Positions 17,667 through 25,835 of a stretch of DNA of 64,000 bases are shown piece after piece (within the stretch, counting starts at the first letter, position 1; each line of letters begins with the position of its first letter). The stretch is taken from positions 62,001-126,000 of the forward strand of contig NZ_JAFVLN010000012.1 of assembly GCF_017377775.1 (NCBI RefSeq), in the 5' to 3' direction. Below the pieces are notes generated by a model, which saw only the letters and a program-made list of their open reading frames with translations, had not been told where the DNA came from and made no database searches. Source of the stretch: Streptomyces sp. VRA16 Mangrove soil (GTDB taxonomy: Bacteria; Actinomycetota; Actinomycetes; Streptomycetales; Streptomycetaceae). A program made the position numbers and the translations under genes.

Positions 17667-17684
17667 GTATCCGGTTTTCGATAC
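17667..17684. promoter_or_regulatory. Inverted GTATC repeat upstream of VanZ/two-component operon
   Basis: GTATC (17667-17671) and GATAC (17680-17684) form an inverted repeat with an 8-base spacer, and further GATAT/GTATC words follow within 30 bases. The site is 35 bases upstream of the VanZ-like ATG and could bind the response regulator. No direct evidence. Confidence 0.3.
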
Positions 17685-17728
17685 ACCCGCGATATGCCCC
17701 GCGGCGTATCCTGCGCCGCCCGCCGGCG

Positions 17729-19195
17729 TCACAGCCAGGCGAGCCGTGCGGCGCGGTCGAGTACGTCCTGCACGGTCCGTGCGTCGCCGCCGGTGCCGCG
17801 CGGCACGGTGTCGGCGGCGGCGCGGCCGCCGACCAGGAGGCAGAAGTCGACGGCTTCCAGGGCGAGTTCACCGCGGACCGGTTCGTCCTCCGAGCCGAGG
17901 ATCCACTCGGTGCTGTGCGTGTCGTCGGTGACCGTGAGCGCGACCGGCGGGGCCTCGGGCCCCAGGGCCAGGCCCAGCATGCGCACGGCGAGGCGGACCA
18001 GGCGCCACAGGTGCGCCGCGGGCGGCGGGGGCACGGGATGGCGCAGGGCGCGGCCGATGTCGTCGGCGTGGATCCAGGTCTCGAAGGCGCGGATCAGGAA
18101 GTGGTCGGCGACGGGCAGCCGGAGGCCGAGCAACGTCGTGGCGCGGGCGGCCAGTTCGGGGTCGCGGGCGGCTTCGGTGCCGAGCAGGGCGGTGGCCTGG
18201 GCGCGCCAGGAGGCCATCGTCTGCTGCGGGGCGCGGCCGCGTTCACGGGTGATCACGGCCTGGGTGCGGCCGGCCCAGGCGGCACGCCAGCGGGTGTCTT
18301 CCGGCGGCTCGGCCGGCGCCGGGGCCCCGGCCGGGGGCAGGCCCAGGTGCGCGGCGAGGTGTTCATCGGCGGCGATGAGGTGGGCGACGGTGTCCTGCAC
18401 GCTCCAGTCGTGGATCACCGGCGTGTGCCAGGAGCCCTCCTGGGCGTCCGCCTCGGCGAGGAGGGCCTGCAGCGCGCTGACGGCGGCGGCGTACGGCTCG
18501 GCGTGCGGGGTGGTGACGCGGGGCACCGGGGCGCGGCCGGCCAGGATCCGGGAGAGGTCCAGGGCCGCCGATGCGCCCGGGGTACCAGGGGCGTCCGAAA
18601 CGCGAGGGGACTCCGGGACGCGAGAGCTGCCCGGGGAGCCAGGGGCCTCCGGGGCACCAAGGGCCTCCGGAGCACCAGGGGCCTCCGGGGCGCGGGAGCT
18701 GTCCGGGGAGCCAGGAGTCTCCGGAGCACCAGGAGTCTCCGCGACGCGAGAGCTGTCCGGGAAGCCAGGAGTCTCCAGAACGCCAGGAACCCCCGGGGCG
18801 CGAGAGCTGTCCGGGAAGCCAGGAGTCTCCAGAACGCCAGAAGCCTCCGGGGCACCAGAGCTGCCCGGGGCACCAGGGGCCTCCAGAACGCCAGAAGCCT
18901 CCGCAGCGCGAGAGCTGTCCGGGGAGCCAGGAGTCTCCAGAACGCCAGGAACCCCCGGGGCGCGAGAGCTGTCCGGGGAGCCAGGGGCCTCCGGGGCACC
19001 AGAGGTCTCCGGGGCTCCGGGTGGGCCGTTCAGTAGGCGCACCACCGCGCGCAGCCGCTCCGCCTCCGTCGCGCAGGACTCGCAGTCGGCCAGGTGGCGG
19101 GGAACCAGCCGTTCCTCGCCGGGCGGCAGCGCGCCGGCGGCCCAGGCCCCGAGGAGGTCGCGTACCGACTCGTGGTCGTGCGGGTCCGGTGTCAT
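17729..19195 (-). CDS. Zinc anti-sigma factor with Pro-rich repeats and maleylpyruvate isomerase-like domain
   Basis: Three-part protein of 488 residues. Residues 1-55 are a ZAS/zf-HC2 anti-sigma domain with HLADCESC (His34, Cys38, Cys41), the zinc motif that senses thiol oxidation in RsrA-type factors. Residues 71-202 are seven tandem 18-residue Pro/Ser/Ala repeats of PGxPDSSRAPxxxGxxET type. Residues ~235-488 look like a mycothiol-dependent maleylpyruvate isomerase (MDMPI/DinB) fold: HDWSVQDTVAHLIAADEHLA and HADDIGRALRHPV. No transmembrane helix is seen, so it is cytosolic. Its ATG overlaps the sigma factor stop (ATGA). The MDMPI part links the switch to mycothiol chemistry by inference only. 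Confidence 0.8.
   Translation of the reverse strand: MTPDPHDHESVRDLLGAWAAGALPPGEERLVPRHLADCESCATEAERLRAVVRLLNGPPGAPETSGAPEAPGSPDSSRAPGVPGVLETPGSPDSSRAAEASGVLEAPGAPGSSGAPEASGVLETPGFPDSSRAPGVPGVLETPGFPDSSRVAETPGAPETPGSPDSSRAPEAPGAPEALGAPEAPGSPGSSRVPESPRVSDAPGTPGASAALDLSRILAGRAPVPRVTTPHAEPYAAAVSALQALLAEADAQEGSWHTPVIHDWSVQDTVAHLIAADEHLAAHLGLPPAGAPAPAEPPEDTRWRAAWAGRTQAVITRERGRAPQQTMASWRAQATALLGTEAARDPELAARATTLLGLRLPVADHFLIRAFETWIHADDIGRALRHPVPPPPAAHLWRLVRLAVRMLGLALGPEAPPVALTVTDDTHSTEWILGSEDEPVRGELALEAVDFCLLVGGRAAADTVPRGTGGDARTVQDVLDRAARLAWL
18590..18985 (-). repeat. 54-bp tandem repeats inside the anti-sigma gene
   Basis: Seven in-frame units, six of 54 bp and one of 72 bp, encode 18-residue blocks beginning PGSPDSS or PGFPDSS and ending LETPG or APETPG. 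All are in one frame and keep proline and glycine spacing, so the repeat is translated as a flexible linker between the zinc domain and the MDMPI-like domain. Unit number probably varies between strains. Confidence 0.88.
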
Positions 19196-19785
19196 GCGCG
19201 CGCCCCTTTCGCCGTGTCGTCGTCCAGGGCCTCGGCCAGCCGGTGCAGGGCCGTGCGCAGCCGGGTCTTGGCGGTGCCCTCGGGGATGCCGAGCTCCTGT
19301 GCCGCCTGACGATAGGTGCGGCCCGCGAAATAGGCGAGGTGCACCACTTCCCTTTGCGGCGGCGGGAGTTGAGCGAGGGCGGAGTGGAGCAGCAGGGAGC
19401 GTTCGCGGTCGACGACGCGTTCGTCGGGGCCCGGCTCCTCGGCGGGGATGGCGTGCAGCACCTCGTCGTCCGCCGCGCCCGCCTTGCGGTGCCGGGCCTC
19501 GCTGCGCACCCAGTCGACGGCGCGCCGGTGCGCGAGCATGCCGAGCCAGGTGCGCAGCGTGCCGCGGCGCGCGTCGAAGGCGTACGGCCTGGCCCACAGC
19601 TGGGCGAAGACCTCCTGCGCGACGTCGTCGGCGGCGCCCGTCGTACGGGTCACCCGGGCGGCGACGTGCCGGACGAGTCCGCCGTAGGCGTCGTAGACCT
19701 CGGTGAGCGCCGTCTCGTCGCCGTAGATCAGGCGTCGGTGCAGTTCCGCGTCGGACGCGGTCGGGTCCGTGCGAGCCACTGGCAC
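19192..19785 (-). CDS. ECF RNA polymerase sigma factor
   Basis: Sigma factor of about 197 residues with region 2 (YDAYGGLVRHVAARV, DDVAQEVFAQLWARP, TLRTWLGMLAHRRAVDWVR) and region 4 (LPPPQREVVHLAYFAGRTYRQAAQELGIPEGTAKTRLRTAL, quoted in parts: helix-turn-helix from TYRQAA to GTAKTRL). Several GTG codons lie at the start; the one at 19785 is chosen because GAGG (19791-19794) sits five bases upstream. Its TGA overlaps the anti-sigma ATG, the classical sigma/anti-sigma pairing. A class V PLP enzyme ends 51 bases upstream of it on the same strand. Confidence 0.93.
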   Translation of the reverse strand: MPVARTDPTASDAELHRRLIYGDETALTEVYDAYGGLVRHVAARVTRTTGAADDVAQEVFAQLWARPYAFDARRGTLRTWLGMLAHRRAVDWVRSEARHRKAGAADDEVLHAIPAEEPGPDERVVDRERSLLLHSALAQLPPPQREVVHLAYFAGRTYRQAAQELGIPEGTAKTRLRTALHRLAEALDDDTAKGARA

Positions 19786-19836
19786 CACCACCTCGTAGTG
19801 CCTTTCCTAGCGGCCGACGGGCCCGGACGCCAGGGG

Positions 19837-20895
19837 TCAGCCGGAGAGGGCGTCCAGGAGGCGGTCGACGTCGTCGACGGTGTTGTACAGGTGGAAGGAC
19901 GCCCTCAGATTGCCCGCGCGGTTGGAGAGTTCGATGCCCGCGGCATGCAACTCGCCCTGCCGGACGCCGAGTCCGGGCACGGACACGATCGGGGAGCCGG
20001 GGGACGGAACCGGTTCGCGGCCGAGTCCGGCGAGGCCCGCGCGGAACCGGTCGGCGAGCGCCAGGTCGTGGGCGCGGATCGCGTCGACACCCAACTCCTC
20101 CACCAGAGCGAGGGATCGACGGGCGCCGGCGAACGCGATGAGGCCGGGGGTCTCGTCGAAGCGGCGGGCGGAGCGGGCCGGCTCGGTGACCGGTCCGTAG
20201 CAGCTGTCCCAGGGCTTCTCCCCCGCGACCCAGCCGGCGAAGACGGGCGTCAGCTCGTCGGGGTCGTCCGGGCCGATGAAGAAGGCGGCGCCGCGCGGGC
20301 AGGTGAGCCACTTGAAGGCGACGGAGGAGACGTAGTCGGCCGCCGCGGCATGCTCGGCGAGCGGGAACCAGCCCGCCGCCTGGGACGCGTCGACGTAGAG
20401 CCGGGCGCCGTGTGCGCGCGTGACGGCCCGCAGCTCCGTGAGGTCGGTGACCCGGCCGTCCGCCGACTGGGCCGCGCTGACCGCGACGAGCGCTGTGCCG
20501 GGGCGCACGGACTCGGCCAGCGCCTCCAGCGGGACGGTGCGCACCTTGAGGTTCCCGCGCACATGGAAGGGGTTGATGGTGGAGCTGAACTCGCCCTCGG
20601 CGACGAGGACTTCGGCGCCGTCGGGCAGCGAGGCGGCGATCAGTCCGGTGTGCACGGCGACGGACGAGCCGGTCGCGACCCGGGCCACCGGGACGCCCGC
20701 GAGACGCGCGAAGGCCGCCCGCGCCTCCTCCACGTCGGTGAAGAGGGAGTCGATGGGGCGGCCCTCGGTCATCGCGGTGATCGCGTCACGCATGGCGCTC
20801 GCCGCCCGCTCGGGCAGCAGACCCGAGCTTGCGGTGTTCAGGTAGGTGACGGCCGGACGGTACTGAGCACGGACGAGGTCCAGGTCGAGTTCCAT
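19837..20895 (-). CDS. Class V aminotransferase-fold PLP protein
   Basis: PLP enzyme of about 352 residues in the cysteine desulfurase/isopenicillin N epimerase-like group. Seen: VTYLNTASSGLLPERA at the N-terminus, GSSVAVHTGLIAASL, FSSTINPF, LYVDASQAAGWFPL, and SVAFKWLTCPRGAAFF with the PLP lysine. The catalytic cysteine loop typical of true IscS desulfurases is not evident, so desulfurase activity is doubtful. The ATG at 20895 is preferred over an ATG 24 bases upstream. Reaction unknown. Confidence 0.82.
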   Translation of the reverse strand: MELDLDLVRAQYRPAVTYLNTASSGLLPERAASAMRDAITAMTEGRPIDSLFTDVEEARAAFARLAGVPVARVATGSSVAVHTGLIAASLPDGAEVLVAEGEFSSTINPFHVRGNLKVRTVPLEALAESVRPGTALVAVSAAQSADGRVTDLTELRAVTRAHGARLYVDASQAAGWFPLAEHAAAADYVSSVAFKWLTCPRGAAFFIGPDDPDELTPVFAGWVAGEKPWDSCYGPVTEPARSARRFDETPGLIAFAGARRSLALVEELGVDAIRAHDLALADRFRAGLAGLGREPVPSPGSPIVSVPGLGVRQGELHAAGIELSNRAGNLRASFHLYNTVDDVDRLLDALSG

Positions 20896-20977
20896 GACAT
20901 CACTGTGCCGGACCGCCAACTACCCGTCTATTGCGGATGTTTGAGCAGTACCGCTAAGGAACGCTTATAAGTGCCGC

Positions 20978-21697
20978 TCAGGCCTGCGGGACCGCGCATC
21001 CGTCGGGGCCGCAGACGTCGCCGCCCTCGCCCGCCGTGTCGATGACGGTCAGCGGGGAGCGGGCGCCCCACGCCTGGGTGAGGGCCTGCGTGAAGACCTC
21101 GGCGGGCTGGGCGCCGGAGACGCCGTACTTGCGGTCGAGCACGAAGAACGGCACGCCGGTCGCGCCCAGCTCGGCGGCCTCGCGCTCGTCGGCGCGCACG
21201 GCGTCGGCGTACGCGTCCGGGTCGGCCAGGACGCCGCGTACGTCGGCCTCGTCCAGGCCCGCCTCGACGGCGAGCCGTACGACGTGCTCGTCATCGGCGA
21301 AGACCGACTCCTTGTCGACGAAGTTGCCCTTGTAGAGGGCGTCGATCAGCGCGTTCTGCAGGCCCTTCTCCTGGGCCAGGTGGAGCAGCCGGTGCAGGTC
21401 GAAGCTGTTGCCGTAGTCGCGGCCCTCGGTGAGGTACGGCAGACCGAGCGCGCCGGCCTGCCGGCCGAGGCCCTGCTCGTTGGCGGCGGCCTGGGCCTCG
21501 CTGATGCCGTACTTCTGGGCGATCTTCGCGATCACGGGGCCGGTGTCGCCCTTCTTGATCGTCGGGTCCAGCTCGAAGGAGCGGTGGACGACCTCGACCT
21601 CGTCCTTGTGCGGGAAGGCGTCGAGGGCCTGCTCGAACCGGGACTTGCCGATGTAGCAGAAGGGGCAGTTGATGTCGGTCCAGATCTCGACGCGCAT
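20978..21697 (-). CDS. DsbA-family oxidoreductase (FrnE/2-hydroxychromene isomerase type)
   Basis: Cytosolic thioredoxin-fold protein of 239 residues. The N-terminal CPFC motif (Cys11, Cys14) sits in WTDINCPFCYIGK, followed by the helical insertion of the FrnE group (YGISEAQAAANEQGL, FDLHRLLHLA) and the closing ATGVPFFVLDRKYGVSGAQP with cis-proline. A second cysteine pair near the C-terminus (VCGPDGC) is a notable extra, possibly redox active. No signal peptide, so it is not a periplasmic-type DsbA; roles in polyketide metabolism or thiol exchange are known for relatives. The ATG at 21697 gives the family start. Confidence 0.88.
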   Translation of the reverse strand: MRVEIWTDINCPFCYIGKSRFEQALDAFPHKDEVEVVHRSFELDPTIKKGDTGPVIAKIAQKYGISEAQAAANEQGLGRQAGALGLPYLTEGRDYGNSFDLHRLLHLAQEKGLQNALIDALYKGNFVDKESVFADDEHVVRLAVEAGLDEADVRGVLADPDAYADAVRADEREAAELGATGVPFFVLDRKYGVSGAQPAEVFTQALTQAWGARSPLTVIDTAGEGGDVCGPDGCAVPQA

Positions 21698-21767
21698 GGG
21701 GTTCTCTCGTTCCGGCTGATGACGTGCGTGTGGGCGTTCCCGGAGTACAACCGGATGCCGCCTCCGG

Positions 21768-22271
21768 TCATTCCCGGGGCAGGTCGAGCCGCAGCTCGTG
21801 GTGGTGGTCGTCACTCTCTCCGCCTGCGCCTGCGCCTGCGCCTGCGCCGGGCCGGCCGCGCCAGCCGTGGGCGGCGTAGAAGGCCTGGGCCCGGGTGTTG
21901 TCCCGGTGCACCTCCAGGACGGCCTCGGTCATGCCGTCCGCCTGCCACTGTTCGACGCAGGCGGCGTGCAGCTCCGTGCCGATGCCGCGGCGCCAGTGGG
22001 CGGGGTCGGTGTGGAACTGGAAGAGCTTGACCGTGCTGCTGTCGTCCGGGGCCTCGTCGGGGCGGCGGAAGGAGGCGAGGCCGACGATCTCGCCGTTCCG
22101 TACGCAGACCAGGACGTGGGCGCGGGGCCGCGCTATGACCTGCGCCCACCGGTCGAGCCAGAGCTCGGGGAGGTCGCCCTCGGGGAAGCCGTCGGGGTAG
22201 TAGGTGGCGCGGGCGCGCTGGTGGAGGGCGGTGACGGCGGGGGCGTCGGCGAGGACGGCGCTGCGGATCAT
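21768..22271 (-). CDS. GNAT family N-acetyltransferase
   Basis: Acetyltransferase of 167 residues with the acetyl-CoA motif RRGIGTELHAACVEQWQ and the later LEVHRDNTRAQAFYAAHGW, typical of GNATs. The C-terminal tail contains an Ala-Gly run (GAGAGAGAG) encoded by a hexanucleotide repeat at about 21819-21848, then ESDDHHHELRLDLPRE. The tail resembles that of family members ending HxELRL, so the repeat is an insertion in a loop. Substrate unknown. It lies 70 bases upstream of the DsbA-like gene on the same strand. Confidence 0.88.
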   Translation of the reverse strand: MIRSAVLADAPAVTALHQRARATYYPDGFPEGDLPELWLDRWAQVIARPRAHVLVCVRNGEIVGLASFRRPDEAPDDSSTVKLFQFHTDPAHWRRGIGTELHAACVEQWQADGMTEAVLEVHRDNTRAQAFYAAHGWRGRPGAGAGAGAGGESDDHHHELRLDLPRE

Positions 22272-22360
22272 GAACGGGAAGACGGCACGCCGGGCGCGCC
22301 GGTTCCCTGGGCGATCTCGCCGCGGGGCTGTATCAATCTACGGCTCCGCCGATGGTGGTC

Positions 22361-22398
22361 GTGCCCCGTAGGGGCGCGGGGAACTGCGCGACCAGCCG
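22361..22398 (+). repeat. Dispersed element with GGGGCGCGGGGAACTGCGCG core
   Basis: A short hairpin CCCC-GTA-GGGG precedes the 20-base core at 22371-22390 and ACCAGCC. A 19/20 copy of the core lies in reverse at 36028-36047. I recall this word as very common in intergenic DNA of Streptomyces; within this window the two copies are seen directly. Confidence 0.6.
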
Positions 22399-22500
22399 AC
22401 ACGGCGCTGCACCCGGCGATGGCGCGCCCGGGACCGAGCTGGACGCCGCCCGGGAGCGCTCACCCCGCGCCGGGGTGCCGCCTTGCCCACCCTGCCGCCC

Positions 22501-22725
22501 AAGGCGGCAGATTGCCCAAGGCGGCGCGGCAGCCGACCAGGGCGGGAAAGCCCATGGCGGCAGATTGCCCAAGGCGGCGCGGCAGCCGACCAGGGCGGGA
22601 AAGCCCAAGGCGGCAGATTGCCCAAGGCGGCGCGGCAGCCGACCAGGGCGGGAAAGCCCAAGGCGGCGGATTGCCCAAGGCGGCCGTGGCGGGCGGCGGC
22701 GGATTGCCCAAGGCCGGGCGGGGCG
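22501..22725. repeat. 53-bp tandem repeat, about four copies
   Basis: Units begin at 22501, 22554, 22607 and 22660 (AAGGCGGCAGATTGCCCAAG, one copy with ATGG, last with GGATTG). The first three are nearly identical over the full 53 bases, while the fourth diverges after about 25 bases and a partial fifth follows. The period is not a multiple of three and no start or ribosome site fits, so it is non-coding. Confidence 0.88.
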
Positions 22726-22762
22726 GCAGGGTGCCGGGGCTGGGTGGCCCCGGCGGGATGGG

Positions 22763-23371
22763 TCAGGAGCCGTCGCGGAGGGCCTTGGGCCAGTTCGGGC
22801 GGAATTCGATGTGGTCGTAGGTGACGACGCAGCCCTCGCCGACCGGCGACTGCGCGAGGAACCCGACCAGCGCCGCCCCCGCGGACTTCTCGTCCCCGAG
22901 GGAGAAGATACGGACGAAGGTCCACGTCGCCCCGTCCGTCGAGGCGTGGAACGCGAACGCCGAACCCGTACGGCTGATCCGCAGCCACACCGAACGCCCC
23001 GCCACCACAAAGGCGTTGGCATCGTCGGAGTGCCCGCGCGTGACGACCGTGCAGATGGTCGGCTCGTCCGGGGAGCGCTCGAAGCAGAGCTTCGCCCACT
23101 CCCGGTCCCCCACATGGAGATAGAGCACACCCGCGTCGAACGCCGCCTCGAAGCCGACCGTGACCCGCGCGATCAGCTGGAAGTCGCCCTCCGGCGCACC
23201 GAGCAGGCGCGGCGCGTCGGAGGCGGGGTCGAGGGCGTCGCCGGTGGGCGGCACGAAGCGATCCTGCCGGGCGCCCGCCCAGCCGGTGAGCACCCCCTCC
23301 TCGTACGTCCAGTGCCCGTCCGGGCCGTAGGTGCGCAACGAGAAGGGGAGCTCGGGGAGTTGAAGGTCCAT
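22763..23371 (-). CDS. DUF1349 domain protein
   Basis: Protein of 202 residues with a concanavalin-like beta-sandwich of the DUF1349 type: DFQLIARVTVGFEAAFDAGVLYLHVGDREWAKL (seen as strands around GVLYLHV), CTVVTRGHSDDAN, VWLRISRTGSAFAFHASTDGATW, and GFLAQSPVGEGC near the end. Members often bind or act on sugars, but no activity is established for this one. It starts four bases after the stop of the ketoglutarate semialdehyde dehydrogenase gene, so the two are co-transcribed, hinting at a carbohydrate-linked role. No signal peptide. Confidence 0.85.
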   Translation of the reverse strand: MDLQLPELPFSLRTYGPDGHWTYEEGVLTGWAGARQDRFVPPTGDALDPASDAPRLLGAPEGDFQLIARVTVGFEAAFDAGVLYLHVGDREWAKLCFERSPDEPTICTVVTRGHSDDANAFVVAGRSVWLRISRTGSAFAFHASTDGATWTFVRIFSLGDEKSAGAALVGFLAQSPVGEGCVVTYDHIEFRPNWPKALRDGS

Positions 23372-23375
23372 GAGG

Positions 23376-24908
23376 TCAGTTTTCCAGGCGGCCGTTGTAG
23401 CGCCGCGGGAGCCCCAGGGGGTTGTCGTCGCGCAGCTCCTGCGGCAGCAGCGCCTCCGGCGTCGTCTGGTACGTGACCGGGCGCAGCCAGCGCTCGATCG
23501 CCGTGCCGCCGACCGAGGTGGAGGTGGAGGTGGTGGCCGGGTACGGGCCGCCGTGGTGCTGGGCCGGGGCGACGGCGACGCCGGTCGGCCAGCCGTTGAC
23601 CAGGACGCGGCCCGCGATCGGGGTCAGCTCGGTGAGCAGCTCGGCGCCGCGCCCCTCGCCCGCCGCCTCGGCGGAGGAGAGCTGGACGGTGGCGGTGAGG
23701 TTGCCGGGGAGCCGGGAGACGACGGCGGTGATCTCGTCGGCCGAGGAGTACCGGGCGACGACGGTGACCGGGCCGAAGCACTCCTCCAGGAGCAGGTCGT
23801 GCGCGCCGCCCTCGACGGCGAGGCGCGCGGCCGGGACCGTGAGGAAGCCGGGCGACACGGTGTGCTCGCCGCCCGCGCCCGGCGTCACCGGCGCCTCCAC
23901 GTCCGGGAGCCCGGCGCGCTCGGCGACCCCGGCGATGAAGTTGTCGCGCATCCGGTGGTCGAGCAGGACCCCGGCGGCGGTGTCGCTGACGGCCGCCGTG
24001 AGGGACTTGACCAGGCTGTCGCCCGCCTCGCCGGCCGGCGCGAAGACCAGGCCCGGCTTGACGCAGAACTGGCCGACGCCCAGCGTCATGGAGCCCGCGA
24101 GCCCGGCGCCGATGGCCTCCGCGCGCTCGGTGGCGGCGGCCTCGGTGATCACGACGGGGTTGAGCGAGCCCAGTTCGCCGTGGAACGGGATCGGCACCGG
24201 GCGCGAGGCCGCCGCGTCGAAGAGGGCGCGGCCGCCGCGCACGGAACCGGTGAAACCGGCCGCCGCGACGATCGGGTGCTTGACCAGCTCGACGCCCGCC
24301 TCGAAGCCGTGGACCAGGCCGAGGACGCCCTCGGGGATGCCGTGCTCGACAGCGGCCCTGCGGATCACGGAGGCGACCAGCTCGGAGGTGGCCGGGTGGT
24401 CGGGGTGCGCCTTGACGACGACCGGGCAGCCGGCCGCGAGGGCGCTCGCCGTGTCGCCGCCGGGGACGGAGAAGGCGAACGGGAAGTTGGAGGCGGAGTA
24501 GACCGCGACGACGCCCAGCGGGATCTTGTAGCGGCGCAGGTCCGGGATGGGCGGCGTCGCCGTGTCGTCGGGGTGGTCGATGACGACGCCGAGGAAGGCG
24601 CCCTCGTCGACGATGTCCGCGAACTTCCTCAACTGGAAGCAGGTACGGGCGAGTTCACCGGTGAGCCGGACCGGGCCGAGGGCCGTCTCGGCGTCGGCGG
24701 CCTCGACCAGGTGGTCCTTGGCCTCGTCGAGCCGGTCGGCGGCGGTGCGCAGGAAGGCGGCGCGCACGGCGCGGTCGGCGAGGGCCGGGCGGGCGGCCTC
24801 GGCGGCGCGCACCGCCTGGTCGACCTCCTGGGCCGTGGCTTCGACCGCAACCTGCTCCCGCTGCTTCCCGGTTCGGGGGTCCACACTCCAGACTGGTGCT
24901 GCTGCCAC
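23376..24908 (-). CDS. Alpha-ketoglutarate semialdehyde dehydrogenase
   Basis: Aldehyde dehydrogenase of 510 residues in the NADP-preferring KGSADH group, oxidising 2,5-dioxopentanoate to 2-oxoglutarate. Supporting features: SASNFPFAFSVPGGDTASALAAGCPVVVKAHP (Asn141, Lys166 region), GFTGSVRGGRALFDAAASRP, the catalytic base Glu245 in FHGELGSLNP, and nucleophile Cys282 in GQFCVKPG. The GTG at 24908 has GGAGGAAA upstream. It is the last step shared by oxidative uronate and aldopentose routes, whose dehydratases lie 21-28 kb away in this window. Divergent from an IclR regulator. Confidence 0.88.
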   Translation of the reverse strand: MAAAPVWSVDPRTGKQREQVAVEATAQEVDQAVRAAEAARPALADRAVRAAFLRTAADRLDEAKDHLVEAADAETALGPVRLTGELARTCFQLRKFADIVDEGAFLGVVIDHPDDTATPPIPDLRRYKIPLGVVAVYSASNFPFAFSVPGGDTASALAAGCPVVVKAHPDHPATSELVASVIRRAAVEHGIPEGVLGLVHGFEAGVELVKHPIVAAAGFTGSVRGGRALFDAAASRPVPIPFHGELGSLNPVVITEAAATERAEAIGAGLAGSMTLGVGQFCVKPGLVFAPAGEAGDSLVKSLTAAVSDTAAGVLLDHRMRDNFIAGVAERAGLPDVEAPVTPGAGGEHTVSPGFLTVPAARLAVEGGAHDLLLEECFGPVTVVARYSSADEITAVVSRLPGNLTATVQLSSAEAAGEGRGAELLTELTPIAGRVLVNGWPTGVAVAPAQHHGGPYPATTSTSTSVGGTAIERWLRPVTYQTTPEALLPQELRDDNPLGLPRRYNGRLEN

Positions 24909-24960
24909 GACGGATTTCCTCCAGCTTTTCTCGCAGCTCGACGGACGAGCGGCAAGAGTC

Positions 24961-24976
24961 GTTCGATATACTGAAC
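24961..24976. promoter_or_regulatory. IclR-type operator between KGSADH gene and iclR
   Basis: GTTCGATATACTGAAC has perfect outer arms GTTC/GAAC and a symmetrical TATA centre, 12 of 16 positions in dyad symmetry. It lies in the 129-bp divergent spacer and overlaps a possible -10 word (TATACT), as expected for a repressor site controlling both directions. Confidence 0.6.
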
Positions 24977-25037
24977 GCTGTCTCTGATGATGAACTCTAC
25001 GGAGACTATTTCTCGTCGAACGAAGGGGTCAAGGGCG

Positions 25038-25823
25038 ATGTCGGCTGGCGAGACGGGGGCCGCTGCGGGCGGCGGCGCGCAGGTGAAATCCGCCGTACGG
25101 ACGGTGGAGTTGCTCGAGTACTTCGCGGGCCGCCCCGGAATGCACTCCCTCGCGGCGGTCCAGGAGGCCGTCGGATACCCCAAGTCGAGCCTGTACATGC
25201 TGCTGCGCACGCTCGTGGAGCTGGGCTGGGTGGAGACCGACGCGACCGGCACGCGGTACGGGATCGGGGTGCGGGCGCTGCTCGTCGGCACCTCGTACAT
25301 CGACGGGGACGAGGTCGTGGTCGCGGCCCGGCCGACCCTGGACCGGCTCTCCGACGACACCACGGAGACCATCCACCTCGCGCGCCTGGACGGCACGAAC
25401 GTCGTCTATCTCGCCACCCGGCAGTCGCAGCACTACCTGCGCCCGTTCACGCGGGTGGGCCGCCGCCTCCCCGCGCACTCCACCTCGCTCGGCAAGGCGC
25501 TGCTGGCCACCCACACCGACGAGCAGGTCCGCAAGATGCTCCCGGAGACGCTGCCGGCGCTCACCGAGCACACCATCACGGACCGCGAGAAGCTCATCGA
25601 GGAGCTGCACACGGTGCGCGAGCAGGGCTTCGCGGTGGACCGTGAGGAGAACACGCTGGGGCTGCGCTGCTTCGGCGTGGCGATCCCCTACCGGACCCCG
25701 GCCCGGGACGCGATCTCCTGCTCGGTCCCGGTGGCCCGCCTGACGCCGGCGCACGAGCAGATGGTGAAGGACGCCCTGTTCGACGCCAGGGACCGGCTGA
25801 CCCTGGCCACGCGCCGGCTCTGA
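25038..25823 (+). CDS. IclR family transcriptional regulator
   Basis: Regulator of about 261 residues: N-terminal winged helix (VKSAVRTVELLEYFA, AAVQEAVGYPKSSLYMLLRTLVELGWV in part) and a C-terminal effector domain with TIHLARLDGTNVVYLATRQS, PAHSTSLGKALLA and LGLRCFGVAIPYRTP. The ATG at 25038 is chosen because GAAGGGG lies about ten bases upstream and homologues begin near MSAGE; an in-frame ATG at 24987 is possible. It faces away from the KGSADH gene and most likely represses it until a sugar-acid intermediate binds. Confidence 0.9.
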   Translation: MSAGETGAAAGGGAQVKSAVRTVELLEYFAGRPGMHSLAAVQEAVGYPKSSLYMLLRTLVELGWVETDATGTRYGIGVRALLVGTSYIDGDEVVVAARPTLDRLSDDTTETIHLARLDGTNVVYLATRQSQHYLRPFTRVGRRLPAHSTSLGKALLATHTDEQVRKMLPETLPALTEHTITDREKLIEELHTVREQGFAVDREENTLGLRCFGVAIPYRTPARDAISCSVPVARLTPAHEQMVKDALFDARDRLTLATRRL

Positions 25824-25835
25824 GCACCTCAAGAT

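Larger units (their letters stand above)
22272..22762. other. 491-bp non-coding spacer filled with repeats
   Basis: No credible gene. It contains a copy of a dispersed element (22361-22398) and a 53-bp tandem array (22501-22725). Open frames exist in all directions but only because the array is GC-rich and free of stops; their translations are simple Gly/Ala/Pro/Arg repeats in three frames. Confidence 0.75.

Noticed and set aside
16214..19036. A 940-codon plus-strand open frame over the kinase, regulator, VanZ and anti-sigma genes
   Set aside because: It is the antisense of well-supported genes; its translation is low-complexity and matches no family. GC-rich DNA leaves antisense frames open.
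19837..20895. Cysteine desulfurase
   Set aside because: PLP lysine and fold are present but the catalytic cysteine loop of IscS/SufS is not evident.
22501..22725. CRISPR array
   Set aside because: Units are contiguous with no spacers, 53 bp long, and no cas genes are present.
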